NCBI GenBank assembly: GCA_014773175.1
Contig: VXCM01003138.1
Location: forward strand, 62,001-126,000
Source: Lucifuga dentata
Taxonomy: Eukaryota; Chordata; Actinopteri; Ophidiiformes; Bythitidae
Length of the DNA stretch: 64,000 nucleotides
Direction: 5' to 3'
The translations under genes were made by a program, and so were the position numbers. Shown one piece after another: positions 1 through 14,711 of the stretch. Below the pieces are notes generated by a model. It ran no database searches, was not told where the DNA came from, and worked only from the letters and a program-made list of their open reading frames with translations. Numbering within the stretch: position 1 is the first letter of the stretch; every line of letters begins with the position of its first letter.

Positions 1-1366
1 CTTTTGTGCAGGCTTGACTGACTGAAGTAAATACGACTCCTCTGTATCCTTCCTCTATTTTGTTCTCATTTGTATTGTTTGCTATATTTGCATTGTTGCT
101 TGTTGGTCTACAAACAGGGGGCATAAATGCAACGGCTGCTGTTAGGATGTCACCGTAACTGAACAAAATCATATTTGGTCTGTAGAAACACACAGAATAA
201 CACTGACTTTGGTCCTGGATTTGTTTCTGTTTCAAGAAGGTCAGAGTGGATTATCTGTTGAGGGTGATTATGTTTACAATCTGCTACAAGATAAGACCCA
301 GTGCCTTTACCTGTAACTGTCACAAATAGTATTTATCCTGTGCATGTCATAATGCTGTCATGCACAAGTGCTAACAACTTGGTTAGGAAATTATACTAAA
401 ATTATAGCTATTGTGGGAAGCTGCATGTGCCACAAAGTGGCAAGAGTTGACTTTCATAGATTTTGGGTTACGCTTGCTGCTGTCACAGGATCCCCACTCT
501 CAGTGCCAATTAATAATACAAACTAATGCCTTGCTTAAAGAGATACATGGTTCTTTGGTGTCTAAAGTTCACATAAGGTAAAAGGTAATTAGGATGGCCA
601 AAGTTAAATAAAGTACACTTAGTTATTAACTTTATCAGCACTTATATTTTATGCATTGATAAAACGCACAACCCACAGAAAAGGAAAGCAAACATAGTCT
701 ACTCTATAGTGTAACAGCTCGTTAGGATCTACAGTTATGTACTGATATATGTTGAGCCATAGTGTATCTATGCATTACATAACTCCCTCAACGCAAGTCA
801 CCAAGCTTTCAACAGAGGGAAAGGTGCGGGAAATATTTGTCGTCTCAGTTTCTGCTGCTCTTAATCTCTCTGATAAAGATGCAGTTCTTTGCTAGTCTCC
901 TTTGAGACTGCAGTAATTATCAAACAGTCTGGCTGCCTGCAAAACCCCCAAATTAATTAATTGCAGCAGCGTAGACATAGTTATCAACAGAGGAGATCTA
1001 ATTACATAGTGCTTATAAGCCTGCTGTCTGCCTTTGTCCCAGAAAAAGTCCCCTGACTACCAGCAGTGCAGGCCCAACACCTGGCTCTCCACAGTGGAAG
1101 AACAAGCAGACATCCACTTTACATGACTTTAATTAGACACATATAGATTTTTGGCTTTAGACAATCAATGTAATGAGAAATGAAATAGAAGGAACTTTAA
1201 AAAAAACAAAAAAAAAACAAAACAAAAAAAAAACTGATTCAATAAGCAATTTGAGTGGGATAATGCATCTTTGTTTTAGTGGAAAATGACCCTCCCACGC
1301 CCACCACACCCTTTCTCTGTCTCTTTCATTTGTTCCATTCTCACCCTTGCTATCTCTTCCTTCCAG
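1..1366. other. Sequence upstream of the eps8l2 start exon, no gene recognised
   Basis: No exon or family match was recognised here. An A-rich tract lies at about 1199-1234. The 3' end is a pyrimidine-rich stretch finishing in an AG acceptor at 1365-1366, so at least the last part is intron and the true eps8l2 promoter and 5' UTR exon are probably further left, possibly outside the window. Confidence 0.5.
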
Positions 1367-1382
1367 GTGGATGTCTTAAATC

Positions 1383-1652
1383 ATGAGTATCCTGGGACCT
1401 CAGTTGAGGCAAGCCAAGTGAGTATCGCACACATTCCTGGTTCCTCTTATATTTATCTTTCTGTGGGTTAGTTAATGGTTAGTGTTGCACAGACGTGAAA
1501 AGAATCACTAACTCAGTGTGTGAGAGGTGATGGGGGTCAGGGACCTCAGGCACAGAGCCGCTCTGTTGAGAACTGTTTGCTTAGCCTGGGTTCCTGGCTC
1601 CAGTTTCTCTTTTCCTAAACCCCACTCCCCCTCTTACGTTCTCTTTCCATCC

Positions 1653-1697
<45 letters not shown>

Positions 1698-4600
1698 TCC
1701 TGACTGTCCATATGCTCTGAATCTCAGGCTAATCTCGTCCAGTCCTGGCCAGCTTGCTAGGGCGATCTCCATCTATCACTCCTGTTTTGTGGGCTTGCAT
1801 TGATGAGACAGTGGCTGTGTGGGGGTTCCAGAGGGTTTGTGACNCTCCTGTTTTGTGGGCTTGCATTGATGAGACAGTGGCTGTGTGGGGGTTCCAGAGG
1901 GTTTGTGACAGCGACACCAAAAGGTGCAGGGGAGAAAATGAAGGGTACGCAGCGCAAACCGGTCTCTTCTTGTCATTGCAGTGGGGTGGCCAGATCGGAC
2001 AGCAAGATCAGCGCCAAGGCCCTCTATGGTAAGCAAATTATAAAGAGGAGTTCAACTGTTTTGTGGAAGTGTTTTGCTGTTTACGAGTTTTCATTACTTT
2101 GCCTTTACATGCTTTTTACATGGTTTTATAACTGCAATTATTTCAGTGGCATGACTCATGAAAAATTATTATCCAGGCAGTCTTGCTTACCGTTTATTTT
2201 GCATGTTCTCTTTTATTACCCGTTCTTATTTCCTTCCTGTCAGTTTCCTTATAAAATGGTTAAGCTTTGAGGATCCACTGTGTCCGCACTGTAATTGAGT
2301 CAAATCACAACAACAGTCAATTTGCTAGGCAAATGATTTTGCCAGGAAATCCAGCGCTCTCACTATGTGGTATGTTGGGATGGCTATTCAATCTTGCTGG
2401 ATTTTCATAATCCTGTCCTCTGCACAAACTGATAAGAGGGGGCCAAGGTCCTGGTGAGGGGCCCCATCCTGCTCAGACTGCTGACACCTCTGTTACACAT
2501 TGAGGGCAATATCAGGGAGACTGTGCTCCTAAAGGAAACATGCCATTCCAGCTGTGTCCCAGGCCTGCACTTCATGCTGGGCTTTGTTGTCAGCTACATC
2601 AGCTTATTAGTGTTTGTCTTCACCTTTGTATTTACAGTCTCATGCAGGCATCCATGTTTTTATTTTATCTGATTTGCAGTCTTCTGGGCATGAGCTTCTG
2701 TATGTTACTGTAGGGCTGCTTTTATATCAACACTGCCAGGCTGCCAGGGTCAGATTGGCCATCAGGAGAGGTTGGACTTTTCCCGGTGGGCCGCAGCCAT
2801 CGGTGGGCCGGCCGGTGGCGGTGGGCTGGCCGGTGGCCTTTGCACTGCACAATTTAATATTAATTAAAATTAACTTAAACTAAGCAAACATAATTTTTTT
2901 CTTTCATAATTTTCTTGGCATNTAATTAAAATTAACTTAAACTAAGCAAACATAATTTTTTTCTTTCATAATTTTCTTGGCATGGAGAAACAGCAGACAG
3001 TTACGGACTTATCTCAGTAACAGACCTATGGCATATCATGACATTTGATTTTAGCTGTTGCATACTTGCGCTAGGGCGTGTTTGGTGGCTGAAATGTGCT
3101 TTTACATTAGCAGGGAGTGCAGGGTGTGTCTGTTTTTAATGTGTGGTTGAAACAGGGTGGGGATGCGCATGTCTTGCAGGTGAATAAAAGAAGCATTGAA
3201 AAGAGGAAAGGAAGAGGCGGACTCTGCCTCTCTCTCACTTTGGTCCTCCCTAAGCTGCCTCAGACATTAGCTCACTGGTCCTTGCAGCACCTCCTTCCAC
3301 ACAGCCAGCACAGAGAGTCATTGTAGAGCACAACTTAGGCTACAATACAAACCTACACCAAAATATGGCAGGACAGCTCGCCTTCATGCATGACAGCATC
3401 ATTCCAAATTTAGAACGACAGATGATGACATTCCAGGGATGCAAACTGTTTGCCAACCATCCCACTGTGTACCTAGAACATATTGGTCATCTGTGTAACA
3501 TTTTTGTGTTGTAAGTCACCCAAATATCCACATGACAAACAGTTACTGAATCTAGTCTTGTGATCTTTCTGAAATACCCCACTGTTTGTTAGATGCAGTT
3601 AGGCAACTTTTCATTGGCTTGCCCCATCTTGTGTGGCAGATGGTAACTGCAACCTTCTCACGGCAGGACACATTGGAAGCAATATGTCTGTCCTTTCTAA
3701 CTAGTGACAACAATGGACCATATAATCCACCGCACATACCAATGGTTGAGATTTGAAACTTTACTGGGCTGCTGATTGCTCCTTACTGAATAAACACATA
3801 GAGCAATAACAGGAAATGTCACAACTCAATCTCTTATATGCAAAACTCCCCATCATTCACACAGTGCAGCACAGCAGAGAAGTGATGCAAATCCAGCACA
3901 GGTCCTCCCAACTGGTCTGTTATCAACAACACAGTGGAGAGGCAGGTAGGAATAAGCACCACATCAGACTAACCATCCCTGAAATCAGAGCACCCAGTGG
4001 CTTTTTCAAATCTCAGACAGTTTTCTAGTTGGGGAGCATATTTCTGTCAGGTAAAAAGGTTGTCCTGAGATTGGATTGACAGGTGGAATTACGCTTCGAA
4101 AGATACTGACTTCATTGGCCTACTGCTTCATTATTTTTGTTGAACATCAGTTCATATGTATGAAATTCAGTTGAATCTCCATGAAAGAACTGAGTATTTA
4201 AATTAGAAATTCTCTGTTTTCTCAGTCGTCCTCTTTCATTAAGTTTATATGTTATTTTTGATTTAGACTTTTTGTGACTGAAATGTTCATTGCATGCTTG
4301 GTTTTGTCCTCGATGAACAAAACACGATGTAAACCTGTATTTAATGATTCAGTAGTGTGTTAATGTGAGAATGACTCCACTGCTGTCAATATGGAGAGAT
4401 GTGTTGCCGTGATACTTTATGGCCAAATCTATCAAGACACTGCAGCATTCAAAGGCTTCCTTGCAGTTTTAAAGTTGATGTATTGAAAAAACTTTTGCCA
4501 AAGAAATTGCTTATTTTTGGAATTCATCTTACTTATTCAGCCTTGTGATGTTGAAATACTGGACTCTTATTCATAGTCTAAATTACTGCTCTCAAAGGTG

Positions 4601-7600
4601 ATTTTAAATCAGTTGAGTTTAAATGCTTATAAACTAAAGGTATTTTCTTGTTTTTGCATTTAATTAGTCTAAAAATGAGAAGTATCTTTGTATGTGTTTA
4701 AGGACCAGGTAGATGGTAGCTTGATTGGATTGTTTGATTGATCAGGCTCTATTTATGGGTCCGATTATCTGCCAGGCAGCCATGTTTATCACTGATTACT
4801 GACTCTAGAGGATGAAGGATGTGCCCACCTGCCTGCTAAGTGGTTCTTATTGCAAGCTGTTGCAGGGCTGTGAATTGATTGGCATAAATGTCAGTCATTA
4901 ATAAGACATGAAGCAAGCTCAACTTTCACAAAGACATCTGACACTTGTGTTGCACCTGCAGGGAACCAAGCAGGAAGGAATCAGCAGAAAGGAAATGGCG
5001 GAATCAGGAAAGAGAAATGTATTATTTGTGCAGTTAAGGTGGTTGCATAGATGGAAAGGTTCCCTTTACGTATCAGCTTTATCGTGAATCCGTAATTTTA
5101 AATCATCAGTAAGAGGTTGTCAAAGGCTGGAATGTACTGTAGAGCCTTGAAACAGATTTTATGAGCAAACTTTTGTCTCATGGTTGGCATCAAGCAAAGA
5201 AAGAGTTAGTAACACAGTTTGTGTGGCATCAAAATATTGACTCTGTTGGGTGAGGGACAGAAAGAGATCTGATATGAGATCTGGCAGTGGAGTTGATAGG
5301 AACAAGCTCTCATTTGCTTGTAATTCTTATCTGCGAACTATTCACCTGGAGAACAAGATAACTAGTACACTGGCACACTCATTTAACTTTGGCCAGTTTC
5401 ATAACCTCAGAGAGTGACACACTGTTTCTCACAAAGCCATTACTGCTTTGAAAGCAAAAGAGCTTCTAGACTTTGTAGTTGCAGCGATAAAACAGATTCA
5501 CAACATGCTACAGTAGTTTCCATTTCCAGAAGTCTCACTACATAACTTTTGTGGTAAGCAGTGTTTTTTTTTTAGGCACCCAGTGTTTTCAGTTCGGCAA
5601 ACTTCATTTAGTTTGATCATATGCAGATAAAACCAGAAAATTTAAAACTATAAATTAACACGTGACATTTCACAGCACAATAACACTGATGAGGAAGTAA
5701 AGAGCGTGCTGTTGGGAAGTGTCATCACTGATCTTTGAACTTGTGGTAAATCTGTGCCATGAATAGAGCAAGCCTTAATCCCAGCCTTGTCAAGATGATA
5801 TCATGTCAGAGAGGGCCAATCAAAAGACTATTTGATATGAGATTTAATGATTAACCTCACAGATGGGTATGTTTGCATGTCACTTGCCTTTCAACATGAA
5901 GAACAAAAGACCAAAAGATTGTGCTAAAAAATAGGACAACACATCAAAATATGCACATTTGGTGACTATCGTGTACATGCAAGAGAACAGTGCTTATAGC
6001 CTGTAGCCTTTAAGCTGGAAATACCTTTACAATGCTTTTTAGAGGTCCCCTTCGAATGGCATTGTGTCCTTTCATATATTACTTTTCCTCATCACTTCCT
6101 TATTGCTCTGGCTGCATATTAGGAACTACTTTCATCTCACTCTTCACTCTGCTGCTATATACAACATGTGGGCTTTAGGTCAGTCGCACGACTGGTTCCT
6201 TCCAGGTAGGGCTGGGCGATATGGCCTAAAAATAAAATCTCGATTTTTAAGGTGTTCTTAATGTCTGTTTTCATATTTCCTTACAGGATTTACAGTATAA
6301 ATATGTACAGAATTTGGGGTTTCTCAGTTTTTGATTCCTAACTTTGAATATCTTTGTTTTCTTACCAACAGAAAAGAGGAAAAAATACTCCAACTCCAAT
6401 TTTATCATGCATGAGACGTCACAGTATCATGTCGAGGTAAGACCTGCTCTGTTTCTGTTTTCCTGAGTAATGAAACTTATGTAAAACCACTTAGACAGTT
6501 TTAAAAAAGCCTGATAATAACACAAACCAAATAATAAAATAGAAAGCTCGGTAAAAGACGTGCCACTTTTGGACTCATTTGAGTGATAATTTAAATTTAA
6601 TTAATAAAAATAATGTTATTTATTTTAACAAGAAGTCTATGCTCCTACAATGAGTGATACTACACGTTTGCAGTCTTATGCATTATACTGTGGAGCATTT
6701 TGTATCATTTTAATTTTAATATAATTTATTTTATTCATCATACTGTTGTCATGTCATAGTGATACCTGTCAAATTAGCTTGAAAATAGAGTTGATAGTGA
6801 GTAGTCAAATCGGTATGAAAATGAACAACTTAAAGGCTATTCTGTAATCCAAATGGCAACAGAAGTTTAGCACCACTGCCGTAATTCTGTCATAAGTCTT
6901 TTAATGCACAGAATACATTAAACACCAATAAATTTAAGTCATTAATGTTTTCAGAAGCCAATAAAGGTTTGAAAAAATAGAGATATAGGCTATTTGATAT
7001 TTTGAATTTTTTTTTTATGAAGGAAAAACACACAAAATGCAGATTTTCAATCTCAAACTCTTCAATTATGGATGTGAACATACCCTCAAAAATAACAGAA
7101 TGGGCCTTTAAGGACAAAGGAAATATTTGTAGTTATGACATCCAGGTGGACAGTGGTCCAAGATATGGACCAGGTAACGTTCTACTGTAAGCAGTCCAAA
7201 GGCTAATTCCAAAAAGTAATCTTATAATTGAGGTCTTGATATGAAGAGTAAAAGTCAATAAGGCTCATGGGTAAAGAAAGATAAAAGCAAAGCACTTCAT
7301 TTATTGTTCTCCTTAGATTGGAACAGAAGACTATCAAGTTAATTCCTTATTACATTTCATTTATTGGAACTGCACTGTAATATAGCCATCAGGGAGTTGA
7401 TTACACTAGGGTAGTTAACATCCCAGAAGACAGGAATAGTGTTGAACTATGTCCCAGGTCATTGCAGATACGATTTTTCTAAATACCTTACCGTTATCAC
7501 ATGTAAGCAGGTAATCACAGATAAGAGCCATGCTGGCAGCAACACATGCAGTGCAATGAAACTGGCAATATTTCAGTTTTGATAAAATGACAGAAATCCA

Positions 7601-10600
7601 AAGTGCTTATGTGTTAACTGAAGGGCATCATCAGTAAAGATTCTTGAAGTCATTCTTATTTGTTCTAGTTACAAGAGTCTTAAATAAACATAGAAAATTG
7701 TGCAAATTCTGAAAATCATCAGTATTTAAAGTTAATGGGGGGGGGNGGGGGAGCAAACTACCTTTTCCTTCTATGAATGAACTCCAGCTGCTGCTGAATT
7801 TTGGAATCACAACGCCATAATCGCTGTTCAGATATCTCTTTCTCCACTCCCTGCCAACAACAACAATCTCTTTTCTTCTCAGCATCTCTCCACATTCATC
7901 ATGGATAAAACAGAGTCCATCACTACAGTGGATGACGCCATCAAGAAACTGGTCCTTCTGGATTCAAAGGACAAGATCTGGACACAGGAGATGCTCCTGC
8001 AGGTCACCGACAAGGCGGTCAGACTGCTGGACTGTGACACACAGGTACAGCTCCTCATTCATCCACCCATCATGTACATCATCACACTATACCAACACAC
8101 AATATCTGACGTACCCATATCAACTCCAGAAACTCTGAAACACGCAGAGGAAAGTTATGTGTACCAAACACTTAAATATGTATGTTGTGTGGCTGTAAAG
8201 AAATGAAAGTGAACAGTCTGACTTCTCTCAGGCAAGTTCATCGATCCATCTAATCTTTAAACCTGCTGATCCTGTGGAGGGTTGCAGAAGGCTGGAGCCT
8301 GTCCAAGCATCAGGATTGCTTTATCCGTGTAGCTTGTTGCGTAATTAGCAGCCTGAGAGCCCAAATGATACTGGGTTTTTACTATTAAGTTAAAAAATCG
8401 GATTATCAGCTGATGTATCAGTTCATAATATTGAGCTGATATTTGAGTTGATATTTCATATTTATTGTGACACATAGCATAAACAAATTTTTGGTTTGCA
8501 GGCAAATAATTTGGAATCTATCCTGCAGATACAGTGAGGACTTTATAAATATAAGTTGACATATTGTCCTATGATTGTGACTATGTTTATACACACACTG
8601 AACAACTTGTAACCAGATTTTTTTTTTTCTTTGGAAGACCTTAAAACCATTTGTAGCATTATTTTCTGGTGTCTTCTGCGATAATATCGCTCTCTTTCTT
8701 CTAACTAATCTTATGTTTCTGCAGGAAGAGTTGGAGAACTTCCCTCTATCTACCATCCACCTATGTCAGGCGGTGCTGGATCAGACACGTTATCCCTCCG
8801 TGCTGCTGCTTGTGTGTCAAGACAGCGAGCAGCACAAACCTGACATCCACTTCTTCCACTGTGACGAGGTGGAGGTGAGTCTCATACATCCGAGGAAGAG
8901 CTGTTTGGGAATGCTAGATGATATTTCTGAAATTTCTGACTGCCAAGTCAGAAAACTGCTAACCTATATTGTCCTGTCAGACTGTAAAAATTGCCATAGG
9001 ATTTTGTGGTTATTATAGGATCTGCCATGGATTATAGTTAACACCTACAATGAAATCAAAAAGCCAAATATTAAATGCAGCCACATTTTATTTTGTTACT
9101 GTCAGAACTTTACTTCCTCTCTTTGTTCATAATGTTTTCCATAAGAGCTGTATTAGTGTACAAGCTAACCATTTTTGTGCATGTAATAATTTACTAAGAC
9201 AATATAAAGTGGTTTTCTGATGAATTTTGTACATTTTGTTTTACCATCAGTAGGTTGTTAGTAAGTGAAGTTTACATCTATCTCGACCAAATGAGTCAAG
9301 AAAAGAAAAAAACAGACAAATCACACATACACATAACATCAAATCATCATCACTTCATGTTATGTTGCCAAGTTTTGTCTGACTTCTTTTTTTTTTTTGT
9401 CTGACTTCGCTCTCTGTCATTCAGGCTGAGATGGTTCATGCAGATATAGACAGTGCCATTGGAGACAACAAGCATGGAAGGAAAATGAGGCCTCAGACTC
9501 TGAAGTGAGAAAAGTGCTACTCTCTCTCTCTCTCTCTCATTCACTCACTCACTCACTCACTCACTCACTCACTCACACTCTAGTAGCTTAATGTTAGGGT
9601 GCTGAAGGTCTTGATGCCTCCTCATCCTCCAGGGTGAACCAAGAGAAAATGAAGAGTCATAGGGAGTCCATCCTCCCCCCCTCGGCTTCTAAGGATTTTG
9701 CCCCTACTGTGAAGGGGAGAGTAGCTGCCACAGACACACAGAGTGAGAATATTCATGCATGGTTTTCACATTGGTTGCTTTTATATCACTGTGTGTTTTT
9801 TTTTAATTACTCAAGCTTTTTTGCATTTTAGATGTAGAAAGACAAGCCTCTGGACAGAATGATACAGAGTCTCATGAAATGTTGGCCCACCGCATAGAGA
9901 AGGATGTGGTGAGTGTTTGTTGTTCATAGGTGCACAGAACAGCTTTCAGAGGCCTTGAGATTCACCTCTTGGATGTCTCTTTCAGCAAATCCTCAACTGT
10001 GCCCTGGATGACATAGAGATCTTTGTGTCGCGGCTGCAGAAGGCAGCAGAGGCCTTTTCTCAGCTCAACCAGCGCAACAAGAGTAAGAAGAATAAGAAGA
10101 AAGGACCAGCAGGTCTGTCTCCCTTTCTTCTTCTGTGGTGGCAAAAAATGCAGCAGCAATATGTTCATATTGCTCACTCTGCCATGTTTGTGTCTCTTTG
10201 TGGCCCGGGACCCTAATCCAGCGATGTATGTGTATTAGTGGCCAATTTGGCCTCCATATGAAGCAATACAGTACTCATTACTCAACTGTCATTACTGAGG
10301 TAATATTATTACTTTTACTGTGAGAGAACTAATTTCTTACACTTCTTGTTATATCACTATCCCACAGAATTAATGATTTTACTTTATTGTACTGTTAGCG
10401 CACAGTTCTCAGTAATATTGAGCTGATGCGTAAAACAGAAAGTATACTGATTAAATTTGCATTGAGGCTGGAATAAGATGCATAACAAATTAGTAAATTT
10501 TAATCTTTACAGGTGCAGAGAATAAAAGTGCTGGTTTATTTATGCAATGGTATCTGGAGTATTACCACTGCAACTCCAATAGCACTTTCTTCCTTTAATT

Positions 10601-13600
10601 ATTATTGTGCAGAGTAATAATATTACTGTAACACATTACTCAGTAATGTTTTACTACCTAACACTGGCGGTGGTGTGATGTGTTTTGGATATCATTTATT
10701 GAGACGTGAGGTCTCACTTTATAAAATGATGCATCATTTTCAACACATCTGAGCAAACCTGGGTCATCCTTTGTTAATTACAACAATAATAATGATAATA
10801 TAGTAATAATAATTGCAATAATAATTGCAATACAATAGAAAAACACAAACGTGTTGTCCCTGACTACAAAGAAAGATGTGCTGAACATGATGTATCCTCT
10901 CTCTAGCAGAGGGATTCTCAACCATGGGGTCAAGTGGGGGAACTTGTAGAGCACATAAGGTTGCAGGAGACTTTGAATGTACTGATATTTATTTTACTTT
11001 AAAAAAATGAAATAGGTTTGACATATATTATAAATTTGGGGTAATCCTTTTGGTGCTCTATCCTATTCTCTTCAAAACAGAATTCAAAGGTATTACAGTA
11101 TCATTCTCAAATTCACATGGCTGTATTTGCTGGGGTCATGAGAATTTTTGGAGCTACTGGGTCACAGGCCAGAAAAGGTTGAGTAAACCTGAGTGTGCGC
11201 TTTCTTGGGTTATTACTCTCTGGCCAAGGCAGTCTTAAAAGCTGTTTACTGACTAAACATCATTGTAATGCCGACTTTTATATTCACAGCTACAAGCTTT
11301 AATAGCGCTAGGAAAATAGTAATTTTTGATTTAACAAGATACAGTAATTTATAACTTTGCAACTTGGCCAAAAAGTGACAAGTGTGTCCTTTCTGTGATG
11401 TGGCTGAACAGCGAGCTAGTGTTATAACCCTGAAGTGTGTGTGTGGTCATTGTTGCTGGTTTGCTCTGGTTGTTTACAGAGGGCATGCTGACCCTGCGAG
11501 CCAAGCCCCCCAGTGAAGCAGAGTTCATTGATAGCCTGCAGAAACTGAAGCTGGCCTTGAACCTCTTGGTGAGATATCACACCTGCTAAGCTCGCTTTGC
11601 TGCCCTCTCTTCATCACCTTCTCACTGTGTTTGTCGCTGCACCCCCTGCAGGCCAAACTGAAGAAGCACATACAGAATCCAAGTGCATCTGAGCTGGTAC
11701 ATTTTCTGTTCGGCCCCTTGGAGATGGTAAGACACCAAGAGATCCATAAATCATATGTCTGATGTCAAGAAGGTATATATAGGTTAAGGCTGTTTTGCAG
11801 AAGATGCCATTTACCTAAAACCCACAGTGATTTTTTTTCTGAATGCCAACAGTATAATTCCATGTCTCACAAAACAACTTTGGCATGTCATTGTATGCCC
11901 ATTATGTTGACTTAGCTCTCAACCATTGAACGTATTATTATTGTCATTATTATTACCATTGTCAGTAAGTACCACCTGACAAGAATCGGATATTCACTTC
12001 ATCTATTTAAATGCACAGAATGGGAACAGTTTAGGGTTTGCTTTGTCGCCATCAGAAACATTCCTGTTATTGTTTTCTGTTTTTCGTGGCACCACACCCA
12101 CTGCTGCTCTACTAAAGTCTTGCCAGACAGGAGCGACACAGCTTTCAGCTCTGACACAGGTGCAACCATACTTCATAATGCTGAGCACAACATTCCGCCA
12201 CACCTTCGATACCGCTGGAAGGGAAACACAGTGCTTTGATATGGTGACATATCAAAGCATTCCTTCATGCAATAGAGGACGCCGGCGTCCATACCACTAG
12301 GGGGGCCTGAATAGGAAGGCTAGACTGGATTTACATACATTAGTTAAAATGGATTTCAATGTGACCACCAGTCATAGCAGTAAAGAAATAAAAGTATAAA
12401 AAGACCCATAGAAACCTGCAGCAATATACAGTAATTCTCTGCTGTCCATCTGTATCTCAATGTGTCACACAGAATTATTATCACTTATCCATCCATCATC
12501 CATCCATCCATTCATCCATCTCTACACCTGCTGATCCTGTGCAAGTTAGCATTCAAACCTATAGGCCACTTAGCATATCCAACTTCTAGGAAGGCAATAG
12601 GACCACACAGAAGCATATTTAGCCATATATTGGTAAAATGACTAATGTTTGAGACATACAGTATATGGATATACACTGGAGAAGTGGATTATGCTACAGG
12701 AGTTGTTTGAGAAATTTCAAAGGATGTTTTGATACTTTTTTCTGCCATGAAAATTGGAATCAATTGTAACTGACTGAATTCAAACCGACCAAAACTGCTG
12801 TTCTCTACAAATAAGTAAACAACAGAGATAGTGTTTGATACTCAAAAAATAGATTTCAGGTATTCAAGTCCTGAAGCTAATGAATATAAATAAGCAATAA
12901 ATAAAACAAGTATTAAAAAAATAGTTAAAGCAGCATTGCAGAAGAATTATGAAGCATGGCTGTATCACAAAGGTGTTACAAATACAATATATGTACTGCA
13001 TGTAAAACAACTACCCATATTCAGAATATGAATTAAATGAAGCTGCTGAGTGTTTCTGAGGACACTGTGGAAAGCTACAGGTTCTCAGGCCACACTGTGA
13101 ATTTCTCTGCTCTGATTTTATCCTTATCAAGCAATCCTGTGTGTCTGGAGGTAGCTATGGCTTAAAATCGATAAACTAATCTAACCACTCAATCATCAAA
13201 ACCCTGACCTCAAAATGATCAGCACCGTGCAGNAATCGATAAACTAATCTAACCACTCAATCATCAAAACCCTGACCTCAAAATGATCAGCACCGTGCAG
13301 AAAGCACACGGGAAAATCCACAAGTTTATGCATGTTGTGGTTTTTGTGTAATAAATAAAAGTATGTGCCAGTAGGCTGTTGCTTATACTAACATAAAGTC
13401 CATCTCGTTACAAACAATAGCCATTTAAAACACTTAAAAATTGTTTGAACATGCTAATTGACACACTAAAAAATCATTTACTAATATTTCCATAACAACA
13501 AACAGTGAAAACCACAAATAAATTACAATAATGCGTTTAGGAGCCTGCTCACGCTATAGTAAACAGACAGGTGCGTGTAATTAGGCATCGAAATATAACA

Positions 13601-14095
13601 TTCTTCTCAGCCATAACACCGCTAAAATATGGAATAAATTTGCAATCTTACGGCCATTTTGAAGCTGCGAGTGTTCTAAAATAGAACCCGATATTGTATT
13701 TGTCTCCATTATTCCGTTTCAGATAAAATCCCGTCACACCCGCATGTAGGTCCGCTGTGTGCCAAGCTCGTGCGTAAAAGTACCCAATCATTACGCACGG
13801 ATTTAGCTTTGTCCCGCCTTAACTGATTTGATTGACATGTCTTCCATCCAATAGAAGACATTCTAAGCTTTAAAAACGATGTATAACATGCCCCAGTCCA
13901 CTTAGGTTTCATTTCACAAGGGCTGTGGCAAATGTAGTTTTTTGGGCACGTGAAGCAAACCCATATATATATGTATATACATATATATATATATATATAC
14001 ATGTATATACATATATATATATACATATATATACATACATATATGTATATATACATATATGTATACATATATATATACGTATATGTATATACGTA

Positions 14096-14128
<33 letters not shown>

Positions 14129-14677
14129 NTTATAAAACCTCTTTACTTTCAGCTATCAAGCTCAGTTTTGGTACATGTGTGAACAGGAATTTTTGGATGA
14201 CACAACTGTGCACTTTAAAGAGTTTTATTAGACATTTTGAAGAATATTGATGTAAAACTAAAATATTTTGTGTTCAATTTTTTAAAAATTGGATTCTCTT
14301 ACTTGTATTTTCATTTAGATTAATACATTTTGTGACTGAAGATTTTAAATCTAATAGAACAACTGTTTTCTTCAAGTGTATGGCCTTGCTATGTTTCCAT
14401 AATGTGTATATGGAGAGTTAAAAGCATAAAAACAAGCAAATAATCTAGGCGAACATTGCCAATTACTGCATCAAGACTCTAGTTAATTTGCATTTACATC
14501 TATTCATTTGACAGGCTTTTATCCCAGCGACATGCGCATGAGGTAGATTACAACACAAGTAATAAGCTGATCAAAAGTCAATCGATATAGAATAATTAAT
14601 ACATGTTTTCCTTTTAACATTGGAAAAAGCCAGTGTTATGTTTTACATTTGTAACTTCTGAGTGATGAGAAAACTGT

Positions 14678-14711
<34 letters not shown>

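Noticed and set aside
12484..12515. ATCC-rich run resembling a CRISPR-like spaced repeat
   Set aside because: It is a short tetranucleotide microsatellite attached to a common fish repeat, with no spacers; CRISPR arrays are not expected in a fish genome.
13925..14182. Several long open frames of alternating Tyr/Ile
   Set aside because: They are translations of the AT/ATAC microsatellite, not genes.
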